Of a stretch of 64,000 bases of DNA, positions 37,250-48,844 are shown one piece after another; position 1 is the stretch's first letter; each line of letters starts with the position of its first letter. The position numbers and the translations under genes are program-made. The notes beneath the pieces were generated by a model. The model did not search any database, was not told the origin of the DNA, and saw nothing but the letters and a program-made list of their open reading frames with translations. This stretch comes from Thamnaconus septentrionalis (taxonomy: Eukaryota; Chordata; Actinopteri; Tetraodontiformes; Monacanthidae). The DNA lies in assembly GCA_009823395.1 (NCBI GenBank), contig CM020512.1:4841405-4905404 (forward strand). Reading direction: 5' to 3'.

Positions 37250-37763
37250 TACTTCTTTGGAATGTGTGTGCGCGGGCGTTGCGGTGCTGCGACCTCTGGC
37301 GACCTCTGGCGGCCGCAGACGGAGCAACTCAGCAACGGACAGACAAACAGACCAGGCCCTGCCCACTGTGGACGTAAACATGGCGACCTGACGGGATCTT
37401 TCCTTCAGGTTCCGTCCGAGAAATCACAGCACCGTGACAGTCGCTCACTGGCAGCTTCACTCATTTCTTTATCACAAGACTGATTTTTGTTGTTGTTGTT
37501 GTTTAAAGTTATTAATACGATCATTTTGGGTTTGGTGTGTGAGGTGTTTGGCTCTCGGCTGGGTAAGGTGTTGAAGCCGCGTCACGGATCGAGTTGACAA
37601 AAGTTGCTCCTCACTTCAGTCGGATCCGCGCACTGATAGCATTCAAGCTAGCTGCCGATGCCTTGAGCTGTTGAACCGCCGGACCACCACATTGGCGTTG
37701 GACCATCGGCATCCGCCCCAGTCCCACCGACCAGGTCTTCTGATGGCAGGCTGACGGGGAACG
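37250..37763 (+). promoter_or_regulatory. Likely promoter and 5' UTR of the SRCR-Ig receptor gene
   Basis: CpG-containing sequence 5' of the receptor ATG. A 12-bp unit GCGACCTCTGGC is tandemly duplicated near 37288. A minimal upstream reading frame of three codons (ATG GCA GGC TGA) lies at 37742-37753, only 10 bases before the main ATG, and might temper translation. Transcription start not determined. Confidence 0.45.
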
Positions 37764-38199
37764 ATGGTGACATTACCTCATATAGTGTTGGCAGGTAAGG
37801 CGATGGCGAGGCGACTCTCCGCGGCTAGCTAAAAGCTTGTTTCGCCCCGCTAACTGGATCTGAGGGAGCGCCATATCCACTGCCGTGATGCCAGCGGGCA
37901 TTTTAAACCGGTGGTCGTCCGCGCTTTGGCTGCTGTACAGAAACCAGTGGGCCGGGATTTAAACACGAAAGCGTGTGACATTTGAAACGGCAACCTCAAA
38001 TGCAATGTCATAATAAAGGAGAGCAGCGTGCAGCTGGAAGTTTATGATGAGCTCCCCTTTGGAAATGGCCATTGATGTGTGAAATAGGGAAATAATTGTT
38101 TTTTACGTGACAAAGACGTCCTTCGCTATTGAAATGTTGCATAAGGCGTTTTGGATTATTCAGATCGGAAATCCAGTCTAATCTGCAGGAAACCACTGC

Positions 38200-38239
<40 letters not shown>

Positions 38240-41023
38240 AGCAAATACATTTAAAATGCATCCCAGCTGACTAACAACATCAATGGTGCGGCTGATTGAT
38301 CTTTCCATTCCAGAGCATGTTTGGTGTAGTTGTTGATGTTGATCTGCAGTGTTGGCGAGTAATCTATTCCTAAATAATCCACTACTGTGATTATTAAACT
38401 ACTTTTTAGTAACAGAGAAATGTAACGGGATTGCTCGGGTGAAACTGGTAATTTTCTCATTATTACTTCATCGCGGAACGATTCCGTTACTTTTCTGAAA
38501 TATTTTGCAAGCTAAAAATGTCTTCTTATCCTCAAAATGTCTGAAATTTAGAAAAACAACTGAAAACAATGTCGCAGATTGATGATGCAGCCGTGCATGC
38601 AACGTAATTGATATGCGATGAAGCACCAAAACAAGCATGGCGGCGGCAAAAGTAAAAACAGCGATTGCGTTTGATAGCTGGAAATACAAACATTATTTTG
38701 AGTTCATCTCAACTGTTACTTTATCTTTTTTTAAATAGAGTAATTAGCTATTGATGACTTATAAGACAAAGTAGTTAAAGAAGTAATTAGATTATTTTTA
38801 AAGGAGTAATCCGTAGTTAGATTACATTTCTGGAGTAATCCCAACGACACTGTTGATCTGTCTCTGCAGGCCTCTTCAGTGTTCTCTGGGATGGAGTCGC
38901 CGCCTATGGTGAGATGTGGGCCATTTGAATTCTGACCCAGTGCTTCCACAACCCCGGACTGGATCTCACGATGTCTCTTGGTGGCTCGTCTTCGCTCTCT
39001 GGTCCACAGGTCGGATCAGGCTGGTGGACGGGGACAACAGGTGCTCCGGCAGGGTGGAGGTGCTCCGCCACAACCAGTGGGGCACCGTGTGCGACCACGG
39101 CTGGGACCTGCGCGAGGCCGACGTGGTGTGCCTGGAGATGGGATGCGGCCTGGCGGAATCGGCCCTGAACGGCTCGGTGTTCGGCGCCGGGAGCGGACAG
39201 ATCTGGCTGCAGCACGTCCAGTGCAGCGGCCACGAGTCCAGTCTGACACACTGTGCCGTTTTCCTCCACAGTAACATCTACTGCACCCACCAGAACGACG
39301 CTGGGGTCAAGTGCTCAGGTGAGTGTTTTCAGGAGCATTTTCAGGACGCTCTTCTGACTTTGGTGCGCGAGGATTGTTTGTTAGATCCTCTGGAAAGTCC
39401 AAAATGCCCTGGGTAATATTGGCAAGTGGCTCGAGAGCGACCGGCTCTACTCAGCCAGGGTGATCCGTGTAAATCTGCGTTCCCACACTTTCTCCTGAAC
39501 CGGGTCAAGTGTTACTAATCCAATCGGCGCAACATCCGATCTGTCCCAATGTCTGCTGATCTTGTTACCTTAGTAAAGGGATGAGCAGTGGCTGTCCCAT
39601 TTACTTCACTTCAGTTAAAATAACTCAATATGGTCTGCGTGAGTTTAGATCTACAAAAAGAATCATTTGATTATTTCTTAAAGAATCTGTTCTTTTGCTG
39701 GTTTCTCATTAGATTGGCTGCTGTACATTTTTATGCATTGAAGGTGATGTTGAACTGAAAAAAAAAAACTCTGTGCATTAAGTCACACCTACTTACACTT
39801 TGTGTATAAATCTTTGTAAATATTTTATATTGTTAATGTAATTTTCTTATTTGCTTTGATATTTTTTCTAGTGGATACTTGATGGCTTCTATTGCTATTT
39901 CTTCTTGCCTTATTGCCTACTTTTGCTCTCTAGTTCTACTTCTACACTTTGAGTTGGAGTTTCAAGGAAAAGTAATTTTCCCTTGGGGATGCATGAAGTA
40001 TTGTGATTCTAATTCTGATTCTTAGAGATCAAGTGTCAGATAGTTAAAATGTTGGTTGGACATCAAGACGTCCACATTTGGCTTTTAAACATTGAAAAAT
40101 GCATTTATATTAAGAAGCTACTGTCAGAGGTCTTTGCACCTTACCTTACAGTACGACAGACCTGACATTACATATTATCATCATTATTATTATTATTCTT
40201 GTAAATAACAGATTTCCTCCTTCTCCTACCCCCCAGACACCCTCTTAGTTCCCTCCCTCGCCCTGCTGTCCCCGCACACGGTGTTCGCTCCCGGGGAGGC
40301 GGTTCGTTTCAGCTGCAGCGTCCTGCTGGGCCACCACATCAGCGACTTCCACCTCTACAGGCAGGGCGTGTCCATACCGCTGGTCACGCAGAGGGCCGAC
40401 CAGACGCAGGTGCGGGCGGAGCTGACGCTCTCCGACGTGGAGACGTTCCAGCAGGGCAGCTACAGCTGCCGCTACAGGATGAAGGGGGGCTTCCCCACTC
40501 AGCTCATGGGATCCCCAGCCAGCAACTCCATCAACATCACCGTGGGTACGTGTTGGGATTTCCTTGGTATTCATTTATTTGTTTATTTCATAAGGATCCC
40601 CATGAGTTTCCGCCATGTGAAGACTATTCTTCCTGGGCTCCACACAAAAAACACACGAGGGATTACAATAATTACAAATCAAAATGGGTCAAAATATTCA
40701 CCAAAATTCCCCAAATAATACGTTAAAAATCGAAACGATAAGATAAAATACATAAAGATAACCGAAATCTAAACACAAACATCCTAAGCAACAATATTTG
40801 ATACTGCCACCAGATCTGAATCCACTTATGAACAAACCTATGAGATTATTCCACTCACAGTATACAATTTTAATTAGTATAAAGTAGTTTAGTATAAAGT
40901 AGAGGTATGCTTTTCAAAATTAAAAAATTAACATTACCCTAGGGTTAGGGTACAAATCAAAATACATCACCATTCAATTTATGATATACCTTCTATTTAT
41001 ATGTATATGTGTGTATACATATA

Positions 41024-41074
<51 letters not shown>

Positions 41075-41870
41075 TGTATATAGGTTCATATACATGATTT
41101 ATATCCGATTGATTGAGAGTTACTGTACAAATACTGCTCGTATGTGGGTAAGGTTATATTTAGCCCACCATGATGTCTTCCACAGTGGAGGTCCTGACCC
41201 CTCAGCACTGGTTCAACACGTCGGCCGAGGCCCCGGCTGGTTCCGTCATCAAGGGCCACAGCTTCAACATCACCTGCTCCACCCCGCAGCAGTACCCCGG
41301 CGCCTCCTTCCAGCTGCGCCTCATCCGCTCCAACGGCACGGTCCGCCAGACCCTGCCCGCCCTCGCCCCGTCCGTCACCTTCACCTTCCCCAGCGCCCAG
41401 AGCTCCAACGAGGGCTACTACTACTGCCTGTACCGGGTCCAGCTGGGCGGACGCACCTTCGTCTCCAGGGAGAGCCAGCCCTTACCCATCGCCGTCAGAG
41501 GTGAGAGCGGCCAGGCTGCGCCGGCTCGGCCTCGTTTTTTTTTTTTTTCAAACGTGCTCCATCCAACCATCTGCTGCCCCCTACAGACCCCGATCCGCTA
41601 CTGAGCCCCATGGTCCTCAGCTGGCTGGTGTCTGGCGTGACCTTCGTCATAGCTGTGGTGGTTATAATCGTCGTGGCCAAAGTGCTGTGCAACAGGGAGA
41701 AGAAGCCGTCTGAACTGGAGCGAGAGACCAGAACCTGTACGTTCTCACCGTCTGTCCTGCTGATGAGGTGTGAATGTGTGTATGTGTGCGTGTGTCTAAA
41801 GTTAAAGTCTGTGTTCCCGTCCGCAGGTGTGGACAACACGTACGTTGCCTTATCAATCAACAAGCTATGA
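37764..41870 (+). CDS. Type I membrane receptor: group B SRCR domain plus two Ig domains
   Basis: Predicted cell-surface immune-type receptor; ligand unknown. Coding exons are 37764-37794, 38870-38908, 39010-39318, 40237-40545, 41186-41500, 41587-41736 and 41827-41870; 1197 bases, 398 aa. Residues 1 to about 23 form a signal peptide (MVTLPHIVLAGLFSVLW). The SRCR domain (about 25-126) has eight cysteines, so group B, with blocks GTVCDHGWDLREADVVC and NDAGVKC, all in one exon. Two Ig-like domains follow (about 127-229 and 230-334; cysteine pairs FSCSV/YSCRY and ITCST/YYCLY), each in one exon. A membrane segment (LSWLVSGVTFVIAVVVIIVV) is followed by a short basic tail ending NTYVALSINKL, whose YVAL fits a YxxΦ sorting motif; it is not a canonical ITIM. 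All introns after exon 1 and through exon 6 are phase 1. Resembles fish SRCR-Ig proteins often named DMBT1-like or M130-like; no orthologue can be named. Confidence 0.9.
38201..38239. repeat. (ATC)n microsatellite
   Basis: Thirteen CAT/ATC units in intron 1 of the SRCR-Ig gene. Confidence 0.95.
38347..38852. mobile_element. Non-autonomous hAT-type element with perfect 8-bp TSD
   Basis: 506 bp with ends CAGTGTTGGCGAGTAAT and, inverted, GAGTAATCCCAACGACACTG. The flanks carry a perfect 8-bp duplication TTGATCTG at 38339-38346 and 38853-38860, diagnostic of hAT transposition. There is no transposase frame. The right end lies 17 bp from the exon 2 start of the SRCR-Ig gene, so the duplicated target is part of the new pyrimidine tract. 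Confidence 0.85.
39319..41185 (+). other. Introns 3 and 4 of the SRCR-Ig gene
   Basis: 39319-40236 and 40546-41185 flank the first Ig exon; both are phase 1. Intron 4 contains a TG/TA microsatellite at about 41008-41070. The sequence is A+T-rich with no other feature recognised. Confidence 0.8.
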
Positions 41871-43080
41871 GAGAGTGTGGAGCAAAACCATTGAAAAAGG
41901 TAAAAAAAAATAATATATATTTTTTTATTTTAATTATTTCCCAACACCTACATTGTATTATTCCCACATCCAAGTTTGGAAACTTTGTTGCAGTCGACCC
42001 CCTGTGATGTCACAATGGGCTTGGATTGCCCCCGAGGCTAGTTACAACACTCCCAGCCAGGTGCCAGCCCCACTCAAAGCTCTTGAGTTTGAGTGGAGAG
42101 CCAGAATTCTGTTTTAGCAGGGGGCTGTGAACACAGGGCTAAATCTGTTTTCTGATTTTCTGCACATTTGATGACAGAAACTCACCATTTAAGGATACAT
42201 TCATCAAATTAAGATGCACCGTCATAGGTCAAACTATTCATGCAAATGCTTTATTTTCATTTCCCTTTCATTTTTGATTATTTCAGTCATTATCTTCACT
42301 TTCCATTAATCAGAACACCTAATTAACATCTCAATCATTGACTCATCTTATGACTCATTCTATAGACTTCAATCTAGTTGCGCCTGAGGGAAATACTACT
42401 CAATGGGGTGATCAGCAGCAACAGCCTGTCAGTGTATAGCCATTCAAGCCTTTTGTGTTGTGTCTATCAGGGACGAGAAGCTCGAGTCCAGTGGCTCCAG
42501 TTCAGGTCCAGTTCAGCGGCAGACGCCTCAGACATCCTGCTCAGTCTTCCATTGCACTGATGAAACTTGGTTTGTCGTGGACCAGCACCCGGAGGAGACT
42601 GATCTCAGCTATCCTCGCCTCCGACAGACACTCTGCTGCACTGCAGCTTTCCGTACTGAACCGAACTTCAGGCTGCTGGAACAGCTGGGATGGTTCTTCA
42701 ACCATGAACTTTGGCGAGAGCGAAACTCGACAGCAGAAGACACGTTGGGAGTTCCAGTCAAAAGTACTGGGAAGCGTCAGATGACCAGCGTGTACAGCGT
42801 TAAGTGTAAAACTGATGCTATGTGGATTTCTCAGGTTTCTGCTGGTCAAGTTATTTTGTTTTTTTCCTCTCCATTTGGCTCCACCAGTCCCTGTCAGTAG
42901 TCGCTTCTACAACCGATCCTTGAAGGATTTGACACTTTTGTATTGTAGGTCAAACCCGACTCTCATCTTCAGCCCAGTTGCATTATGTACACTACAGTTC
43001 ATGTGTGTGTGTGTGTGTGTGTATGGGGCCTGTGTACACGAGCTGTAGTTGTGTAGAATAAAACACTACTGTTTGCTAAC
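41871..43080 (+). other. SRCR-Ig gene 3' UTR
   Basis: Extends from the TGA at 41868-41870 to just beyond AATAAA at 43057-43062. A possible 3' UTR intron runs from the donor AAAAG|GTAAAA near 41900 to the acceptor TCTATCAG before 42472; the stop would be under 35 bases from such a junction. Open frames around 42455-42900 overlap each other without domains and are read as untranslated sequence. A short (GT)n lies at about 43003-43022. Confidence 0.5.
43057..43062 (+). terminator. Poly(A) signal of the SRCR-Ig gene
   Basis: Canonical AATAAA on the plus strand, 112 bp before the opposed emd poly(A) signal. Confidence 0.5.
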
Positions 43081-43173
43081 AAATTAAGAAAAAAAGACCA
43101 GCATTTAATTGTTTTTCTTCTTTAGTATTTTTAAGTACAATTCCTCAGTGCCTCAAAGATTTCCAAAAACTGA

Positions 43174-43179
43174 TTTATT
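43174..43179 (-). terminator. Poly(A) signal of emd
   Basis: TTTATT on the plus strand, AATAAA on the minus strand, about 690 bases downstream of the emd stop codon. It faces the SRCR-Ig poly(A) signal tail-to-tail. Confidence 0.5.
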
Positions 43180-43870
43180 CCATTAAACTTTTAAGTCACA
43201 ACAATCTTTACAGAACGTTATAGAACAAACTATCAACTTCATGAAAATGTTGCCAAATGTAGCACAGACATGACCGCTTGTATTAACAATGTCACTTCGT
43301 ATTTTATCCCTGTCAAGTTAAATACGACTTGTCTGTCATTGACTGAACTTTATCATTATTGAAAGTTAACCCTCAAAAACAGAGGCATGTGTTCAATGGC
43401 TGCTGCTGCTAAAAGTGTGCTTTAATTTAGAGATTAGAAACGTGTTGACCAACGCTTCCAACAAAGAGTGTTAAAACATTGTCAATGTCAATTTGGGATT
43501 TTCCCTCCAATTTGCTACAAGTTCAGCAGATTGCCCTTTGACACAGGCGATGTGGTCAGCAAAATAAGCAGTGTATTTTTAGCATCTTCATGTGGAAAAA
43601 CGTGGTCAAATGACATTTTCGGTCACATCATCTGAATAGCAGATACTTTGGTGCACGACTGTAATGAAGGTATTTTATACCAAGCGAGTAAACAAATGGC
43701 AGGTGTCGCTCACACATACACACACACACATTGCACACAACGCCGCCGCCGCCACCATTTCAGCAATGACTCAATTAAAGCCACTGACCAAAAAACACTT
43801 TCATTGAATTAAAATGCGTTTAAAATGCTGCATGATCAGACCCACACACCAAGCAGGACTTTTCAAAGGA

Positions 43871-46614
43871 TCACTCCAGTCTGAAGGATTCATTCGTCTC
43901 CATGCTGGAGAAAACCATGTAGAGGAAGACGGCCAACATGAGGAAGACCAGCACCTGGACCCACATTGGGACCAGCCGCGCTGACTTGGGCGGGTTTGGA
44001 GCTTTTTCTTTGGGGGTCGCTTTCACGTAGGACTGTTGGTAAGTGGACGGGCTTTCATACGCGTAGGATCTACCCAAGAAGAAGAAAACACAAACAATTA
44101 AAGTCCTGCAGTTCAGGCTGTGGACCATCAGGCCTGTTCTAAAATTAAAATCAACTAAATAAATGACATGAAGAGATGTCCAGAACGAAAAAACAATCTA
44201 CTGTTGTGTCGTCACAGCGCAGCAACCTTAGATTGTTAGTTTGTTTAAATAACCCTACTGGGGTGAAGGGAACGAGGGAATAATAAATGTTTTTTTGTGA
44301 ACAGAAGTTGTTCAATCCAAAATATAATGGCGCCATTCCTATGAAGAAAAAAAATGGCAAAGGAGATTTTTTAGTTTCCATTTCAAAATAAAAGTCTGCG
44401 ATTAAAGATGTAAGGCTCTGTGCACAAGCCTCGTGACAACTTTCATCTTCCCCAGAAAAGTCTCTGGTTTACCTTGGCTAGCGTTAGTCCACCAGCGACC
44501 ACCTCAGCTGGCTGCCGGTGTTCACAATCATCCAGCGATCAGCATCTTGCGATACAACGCAGCCTCGCTGTATGGCTCAGCCCCAGTGTAACCCTCGATA
44601 TTCATCCATCTGTCCAATTCCAGCCATTCCTTCATTTTGCACGAAGGCGGCGACCTCCTCCAAGCGATGTATCGTTACTGCTGAGAACGAACGGCGAGGA
44701 GACGACACTGGATGACTTTGAACACTGGCAGCTAACTGAGGTGGTCGCTGGTGTAGACGACACTGGATGATTTTGAGCCCTGGCAGCTAACTGAGGTGGT
44801 CGCTGGTGGACTAACGTTACACACAGTCGCCAGGAAGCTACTCTAGAGAAAACCGACATACGGACATGTCCGAGACTGTAGTCTTTAATCTCAAAATGTT
44901 GGTATTATTCTCAACATTTGGTCTTAAATGACAAAAATTCGACTTTAATCCAAAAAAAATTCTTCTTGTAATAATTCTCTCTTCTTGTGGCCCTCACTCC
45001 ACCACTGTGATCAGGGAATTGAGATTTCCAACTGTAAATGTTTAAAGTTGCTTTCATCCTCTAAATGATTCATTCATTCCTCACACAGAACCATTACTTA
45101 TTAATTCTATAACCAGCTGTTATAACCACTGGCGTCAATTACATGAATGTATACTAAAAGCGTGGATTATAATTTATACCCATTGCAATTCCAAAGACAG
45201 TAAAAAAGAAAGAAAGAAAGATGTTTTTTGGAATAATTCACACACTGCAATCTCAAACCTAGAATGGTCTTCCTTAAAGTGTCCAGGCTAAAATAACGTC
45301 ACCAGTGTTTTCCAGCAATAAAATGTAAACTGAACTGTAAGCTGGAATGGTTTGATTTGGTTGACAAAGACTTACCCATCAACATATTCCCGGCCCCTGT
45401 AGTCAGGTCTGGGCTGGGAGTAGCTGGAGTAAGATGACCTGTCAGACAGTGATAGATATCCATGAGATACTGCTGTACTTCCACGTCTGATAGAATATAA
45501 TGCATAATAATTGCACGGATTTGTATGATAACAACTCACTTGTGTTGGGATTGCTGCTCAGTCCACTCTGGTCTCGACCTCAAGTAAGGCTCTCTAGATA
45601 AACAGAGGGGTGATTACAACGTGACGCTGAGTTAGCAAAAAACAAAATAGAAAAATAAAAATAAATGCATGTGTATTTGTAAGTATATTTGAGATAAACC
45701 AACCTGTCACCTGCACCATCATTTCTTACCTGCAACAAAGTAAAAAGATGAACAAAAATAAATCAAGATATTTTCAAACATTGAATAAATAAACAGTAGC
45801 CACACCAGATTTACAATGTGCAACTGAAGTATACAATAAACAATAAACAATGTACAACTCGGTGGAGGAGTACAACAAGAAATATATACAAGTATACATA
45901 ATATATATAAATTATAATATACTTAAATATAAAAAATATATGATTATTTAAATTAATTTAAATAATTTAAACGTATGAACATTTGTGGCAAGAAAAGACT
46001 AGGCTGTTGGTTAGATATCGAGATGAAGGCAGACAAACAAACAAAACTAGACAGATGTACTCACAGGTGCTCTGTAAACGTACGTGACCTCATCCTCTGC
46101 AATAGGAACACATACACAACGTTTCACTTCCAGTCAATGCACCTGTGTCGTTTCCCACAGCTGCGAGTTCACAACCTGCACTTTCCACATAAATAACGCC
46201 TCATAGAGTTGCCCCCGATACACTGAACGATCGTAAACATGATTACAATTACATTTACGAATACAGAAACTGAAACGACGCCCTACTTATCGAAGGTGAA
46301 ACTCTTCGTTTGGAGGATCAACCGATTACCTTCTTCTCTGTAGTACGTTTTGTCTGACGTTGGCTTCGCTTTTGTCCCCTTGGACATTGCCTCTCTCAGC
46401 TTCTTCTCATACAGGCTTCTGGTGGAGGCTTATAACGAGATGTTTAAAATACAAAACGGTGAACCTCGAGACAGTTATGAACGTGGTGTGCCTGGCAACT
46501 TTGAACAGACAGCTACGCGGCGAGTTACTCACCCACCACTGGCCCGTGTTTTATCCCGTATTCGTCGAGCATGTTGCGAATTTCATCCGCGGACAAGTTG
46601 CCGAGAGATGTCAT
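43871..46614 (-). CDS. emd: Emerin, LEM-domain inner nuclear membrane protein
   Basis: Inner nuclear membrane protein that binds the chromatin bridging factor BAF through its LEM domain and connects to the lamina. Coding exons, in order on the minus strand, are 46614-46533, 46428-46330, 46096-46065, 45729-45704, 45593-45540, 45438-45376 and 44069-43871; they sum to exactly 555 bases, 184 aa. The LEM domain fills residues 1 to about 45, with LGNLSADEIRNML, YGIKHGPVV and STRSLYEKKL. The middle is a Ser/Tyr/Pro-rich low-complexity segment. A single membrane segment near residues 152-172 (VPMWVQVLVFLMLAVFLYMV) is followed by a 12-residue luminal end. This tail-anchored plan and the GPVV-x-STRxLYEKK block identify emerin rather than LAP2, LEMD2 or MAN1. 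It is shorter than the 254 aa of human emerin, as other fish versions tend to be. Intron 6 (45375-44070) is the longest and carries an inverted-repeat element. Confidence 0.92.
44070..45375 (-). other. emd intron 6
   Basis: Minus-strand intron from donor GTAAGTC to acceptor TTGGGTAG. It holds the fold-back element at 44478-44817 and an AAAG run near 45207-45222. No exon is recognised inside. Confidence 0.8.
44478..44817. mobile_element. Fold-back (inverted-repeat) element in emd intron
   Basis: The left arm begins GTTAGTCCACCAGCGACCAC and continues with CTCAGCTGGCTGCC and AATCATCCAG; the right arm carries its reverse complement over about 55-60 bp, ending GGTCGCTGGTGGACTAAC. The right side also has a tandem partial copy: CTGGCAGCTAACTGAGGTGG occurs near 44724 and again near 44780. 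About 340 bp in all, with no open frame. No clear target duplication was found, so the superfamily is undecided. Confidence 0.7.
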
Positions 46615-48844
46615 TCTCGCCTCAAGTTTGTCTTATAACTTGTGTTGTTGTTGAGCGTTCGGGTTCCGCTTTTCGTGAGGCTTTGATTTTTTTTTTATTT
46701 TTAGAAAACAACCAGCCCGACGACGAACGCAACTCGTTTTCCTGTTCGGGCGCGCAGGACGGCCCCTCTGCGGAGTTTGGGACGCGCAAATAACAAGAGA
46801 GAAAGTAAACACCGCCCTCGTCTTCGGTCCCAGTGATAAAAACTATCTTCAGCCAAAACGGTCAATCATTTCCGTTTCCGGTTTGAGTCCGTCTCAAGAG
46901 GGTTCCGGCTTGTCTTTTGGTTCCTCCCTAGAGTTAACGAGGCAAAACCAAAACTATGCAGGTTGTAGCGAGACTTTCACTAACTGCTTCTCTTTATTTC
47001 GTGTTTTACTGTGTTAAGTTTGCTGTCCGTCTAAGCCTCTTATGTGTCTTTGTGGCTGTTTCAAACAGGTAGAATGAAATAAAAACTATTTAATTATTCA
47101 GTTTGCTAAACACCAACAGGTAGTTTATAAACTGTAACTATTAAAAACAATATACACGCGTCGCCCGCAACTAAAAAACAACACACCAAATTCAACTAAG
47201 CTATTGAATAAAATAGACTTTTGATCCCAATGGAATCGATATGGTTGACAATGCATAGGCAATGAATGCATAGGTAAGAAACCGGTGGAAAACAATTTGA
47301 AGGTGCATGATGTACCTGAAAAAATGTCAATGTCCAATGTTTTACACGCAAGGCAGAAGGCTCTTTACTATAGTTTCGCTTCGGGCCCCGAGAGAGTCCG
47401 GACCAGAAGTTGGGGACGTACCTAAACCGCAGTGACTCAACTTACCACTAACTCAACCACATGTGGTTGTAAGGTGTGTTAGCTGGATGGCTTCTGTATC
47501 ATAGCAGCAACCAGAACGTAACCCAGGTCTTTCAAACTAACTACGGATTTAGAATAAACACCCTGTAGGATACATAAGATTGAAAAAAAAAATAATAATA
47601 AAATAAAACTCACGTAAACCACATGTTAAGCCCCTAATAATGAAATGAGTCCAAGTATTGTAGTATTAAGTTCTATCAGTGTATTAAATTCAATTTCTAA
47701 AACATTTTTAAATAAGTATAATTTAATGTCAACATTTCATGTCATACAGACACCCTGATAAACTCACCCAATCTGACATTAGACACCCCCAAATCGCACA
47801 TGTCTCAAGACACCAAGCTCTTGCTCCAGTCAGCCTTTTATTTTTACACGGAGATATTCCTGATGATGTCATGTTTTCCTAATCAGTTCACATTTGAGGA
47901 ATGTTGATGGAAAACTGTTAATTTCCATTATCTGTCGTGAAAAAATGTTAGAATTGTGCTGCTGCCAGGTCATTGTGTTTAAATAGTAAGAAGTTCAGGT
48001 ATGGACAAACTGGGGACAACAGAGACAAAAGCTTAAAAGGCAAAAGGACAAGACAGGGCAAATTCCAACGGAAATCGGGCTACTTGGTCTTCAAAGTAAA
48101 GAAAAGCAAAGACGTCAAATTAACTAAAATATAGCCACATTCGTTTTTAAGAAATCATATTGAGGAGAAAAAAAAGCGTCGCCGGCTTAAGTTTGTCTTC
48201 AAACCACTTGCTTATCATATTCACATCCACGGTCAAAACAAAACGCCGATATAGTCAGTGGGTGTTACTTAAAAAGGGGACAACTAGCAGAACCTCGCCG
48301 TGCTTTTATTTTGAAGAGAAGGTTGCCTTGAACAGGATTGCGCCACTTGTTGAGCATCATCGCCATCGTCATCATCACCACTGTCGTGCAGGCTGCAGGA
48401 ATGGTCACAGTTCATCTGCACAGCAGCAAAGAGAATTCCTAGAAATGCAGTGGCTGACGTGATATTTTCCCCAGCAGGTATGTGCGGTATGTGAGCCGGA
48501 TTATTGCACGACTGGGGAAGGGAATAGCTGCGATGACGCGGCCAGTAACTTCACTGAACGTCGCACGAGTTTTGCTGAAGGGGAAGGAGGGGAGGGGGTA
48601 GGGAGTTGGAAAGCTATTTGTGTAGCTCGAAACAGTACACAAACAGTAGGAATATTGATGCAAAATATCAGATGGATACTTTTAATGATGTGCTGTATAC
48701 ATAATTAAAGTCTAACATCTATTAATTTGTGTTCCATAATACTGCTGCAGCTCAGGTTCATGGCATTCCTTTTGGGTCATTTTGAATGTCATAAAAAAAA
48801 CACTTTGTGGTCATTTATTACAGGAGTTCAACTTGTGCAAAGCC
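46615..48844. other. Intergenic region between emd and the slc25a45-like gene
   Basis: The two genes diverge here. 46615-46960 is G+C-rich with repeated GGTTCCG/TTTCCGG-type ETS-like cores and probably holds the emd promoter on the minus strand. The rest is A+T-rich. The open frame at 48160-48462 has no domain. Non-coding first exons of the slc25a45-like gene may lie here but cannot be fixed. Confidence 0.45.

Larger units (their letters stand above)
37795..38869 (+). other. Intron 1 of the SRCR-Ig gene
   Basis: Starts GTAAGG inside the signal-peptide coding region and ends TCTCTGCAG. It contains an (ATC)n repeat at 38201-38239 and a complete non-autonomous hAT-type element at 38347-38852 that abuts the acceptor. 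Confidence 0.85.

Noticed and set aside
38904..39290. Minus-strand 128-codon frame and other frames over the SRCR exon
   Set aside because: Shadows of the SRCR coding exon, whose own frame has all eight cysteines and correct splice phase.
42455..42900. Two overlapping plus-strand frames (109 and 146 codons)
   Set aside because: Located in the 3' UTR of the SRCR-Ig gene, in competing frames, without domains.
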